DNA of 64,000 nt, taken from Anaerobutyricum hallii (GTDB lineage Bacteria; Bacillota; Clostridia; Lachnospirales; Lachnospiraceae). The translations under genes and the position numbers were made by a program. Position 1 is the first letter of the stretch. The number at the start of each line of letters is the position of its first letter. Positions 63,164 through 64,000 of the stretch are shown in pieces. Location: positions 2,451,001-2,515,000 of the forward strand of contig NZ_LT907978.1 in NCBI RefSeq assembly GCF_900209925.1. Reading direction: 5' to 3'. Below the pieces are notes generated by a model. That model was not told where the DNA came from, did not search any database, and saw nothing but the letters and a program-made list of their open reading frames with translations.

Positions 63164-63488
63164 ATTATGATTTATTTTTCCTTTTCTACTGACTCTATTA
63201 TACCATGGATTGCATTATTGAACAAGTGTTCTCTTTTTATTTTTACGCAATTCATCTCCCACCTGCAGAGGAAGGAGAATTCTTGCTATATTATGTTAAA
63301 ATTCTCTTTCTTCTAATCCAAGAATGTCCCGGAATTCTTAAGCCCCCTGTAGCACCGGTTGGGGCACATCTAATGTATAATTATATATCGAATCTATTTT
63401 CTTTGTCAAAGACTTCAAACTTATGTTATAATACTTTTTAAGAAACTAACTGATTAGTAATTTATTTTTAAGAAAAGAGGATATTATC
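63164..63488. other. Spacer between the IS605 element and the S1-domain gene
   Basis: It should contain the left end of the element. It holds the hairpin CAAGAAT-N8-ATTCTTA (63319-63340), a GCCCC/GGGGC hairpin (63342-63365) and the promoter of the next gene: TTGTCA (63403-63408), 18 bp, TATAAT (63427-63432). No gene is seen. Confidence 0.65.
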
Positions 63489-64000
63489 ATGAGTGAATCA
63501 ATGGCAGATTTTGAAAAAGAAATTGATGAGTCCCTGAAAACTCTCAACGTTGTAGAGAATGAAGGCGAGGCTCCTGAAGAAGAAACAGGATTTAATGCCT
63601 GGGATAAAGTTCAGCAGTATTTAGAAGATGGCACTGTTCTCTCCTTAAAAATCGGCGGTATCGTGAATAAAGGAGTTATCGTTTATGTAGATGGACTCCG
63701 CGGATTCATCCCTGCTTCCCATCTTGAGATCGGTTATGTAGAAGATACAAACCCATACCTCGGAAAAACGGTAGAAGCAAAGGTTATCACAGCCGATCCT
63801 GAGAAGAACCGTCTTGTATTATCTGTAAAAGAAGTCCTTTACGACAAAAAGCGTGCAGAAAAAGAACAGCGTATCAACGCAATCGAAGCTGGTGCTGTTC
63901 TTACCGGTAAAGTAGAATCTCTGATGCCTTATGGTGCATTTATCGACCTTGGCGATGATATTTCCGGTCTGGTACACATTTCCCAGATTGCACAGAAACG
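63489..64000 (+). CDS. S1 RNA-binding domain protein (ribosomal protein S1-like), N-terminal part
   Basis: The frame runs off the window after 170 codons. It begins MSESMADFEKEIDESLKTLN with AGAGG upstream. Two S1 repeats are visible: LKIGGIVNKGVIVYVDGLRG then FIPASHLEIG, and AGAVLTGKVESLMPYGAFID then LGDDISGLVHISQI. It probably binds mRNA in translation, as the short S1 homologues of Clostridia do. Confidence 0.92.
   Translation, partial: MSESMADFEKEIDESLKTLNVVENEGEAPEEETGFNAWDKVQQYLEDGTVLSLKIGGIVNKGVIVYVDGLRGFIPASHLEIGYVEDTNPYLGKTVEAKVITADPEKNRLVLSVKEVLYDKKRAEKEQRINAIEAGAVLTGKVESLMPYGAFIDLGDDISGLVHISQIAQK

Overview
The window looks like a low-GC Firmicutes chromosome, most likely a gut Lachnospiraceae (Clostridia). 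The housekeeping genes support this: a Gram-positive PolC, a short RpoD-type sigma factor, a class A-like RNase P RNA, an NAD-dependent LigA, a MetA with the acetyltransferase signature and AGGAGG-type ribosome sites almost everywhere. Nearly all host genes lie on the minus strand.

Positions 1-25.1 kb are an accessory island built around a type III-D CRISPR-Cas locus. From the cas6 end: cas6 (+) diverges from a minus-strand effector operon of cas10, a Cas7-Cas5-Cas11-like (Csx10) fusion, a double Cas7, Csx19 and a Cas7 with insertion. That set matches the III-Dv arrangement. A terminator, a leader with its own sigma-A promoter and a 37-repeat array (10632-14456) follow. Then comes an adaptation and signalling operon: a reverse transcriptase-Cas1 fusion, Cas2, a small CARF-like/ring-nuclease candidate and a CARF-HEPN (Csm6/Csx1-like) RNase. 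The repeat ends in ATTGAGAC on the minus strand, so the array is read leftwards and crRNAs are antisense to the coding sense seen in most spacers. One spacer even carries a Shine-Dalgarno plus start codon. Next to it lie three WYL-type regulator genes and a duplicated Mor-type DNA-binding protein. Two identical 1363-bp IS3-family copies in opposite orientation have each hit this island: one splits a WYL gene, the other splits a CRISPR repeat.

Between cas6 and the host chromosome (23.5-25.1 kb) is a minus-strand transcription unit of five very small ORFs around hicB. It has a sigma-A promoter carrying a 12-bp palindrome and ends in a terminator. HicA is encoded divergently, so the toxin and antitoxin are split between two promoters. 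Another 17-codon ORF of the same style sits in front of a WYL gene at 1.6 kb. These tiny ORFs are the least explained part of the window.

Positions 25.1-50 kb carry host genes: a lipoprotein, an ECF sigma/anti-sigma pair, an AlaX-type editing protein, a gamma-carbonic-anhydrase-like protein, polC, nadE, rpoD, a YbjQ protein, thrC, and an operon of two-component system, large membrane protein, degenerate ABC ATPase and permease. rnpB lies at 49.8 kb on the plus strand.

Positions 50-64 kb hold metA, ligA, an RluF-type pseudouridine synthase, an FlK-like thioesterase, a sucrose operon (PTS EIIBCA, GH32 hydrolase, fructokinase, LacI regulator with two ACCGGT operators), an IS200/IS605 element with intact TnpB but decayed TnpA, and the start of an S1-domain protein. 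Intergenic regions of this half are rich in very long stem-loops. Two of them (40.4 and 41.6 kb) share conserved internal-loop sequences while their stems covary.
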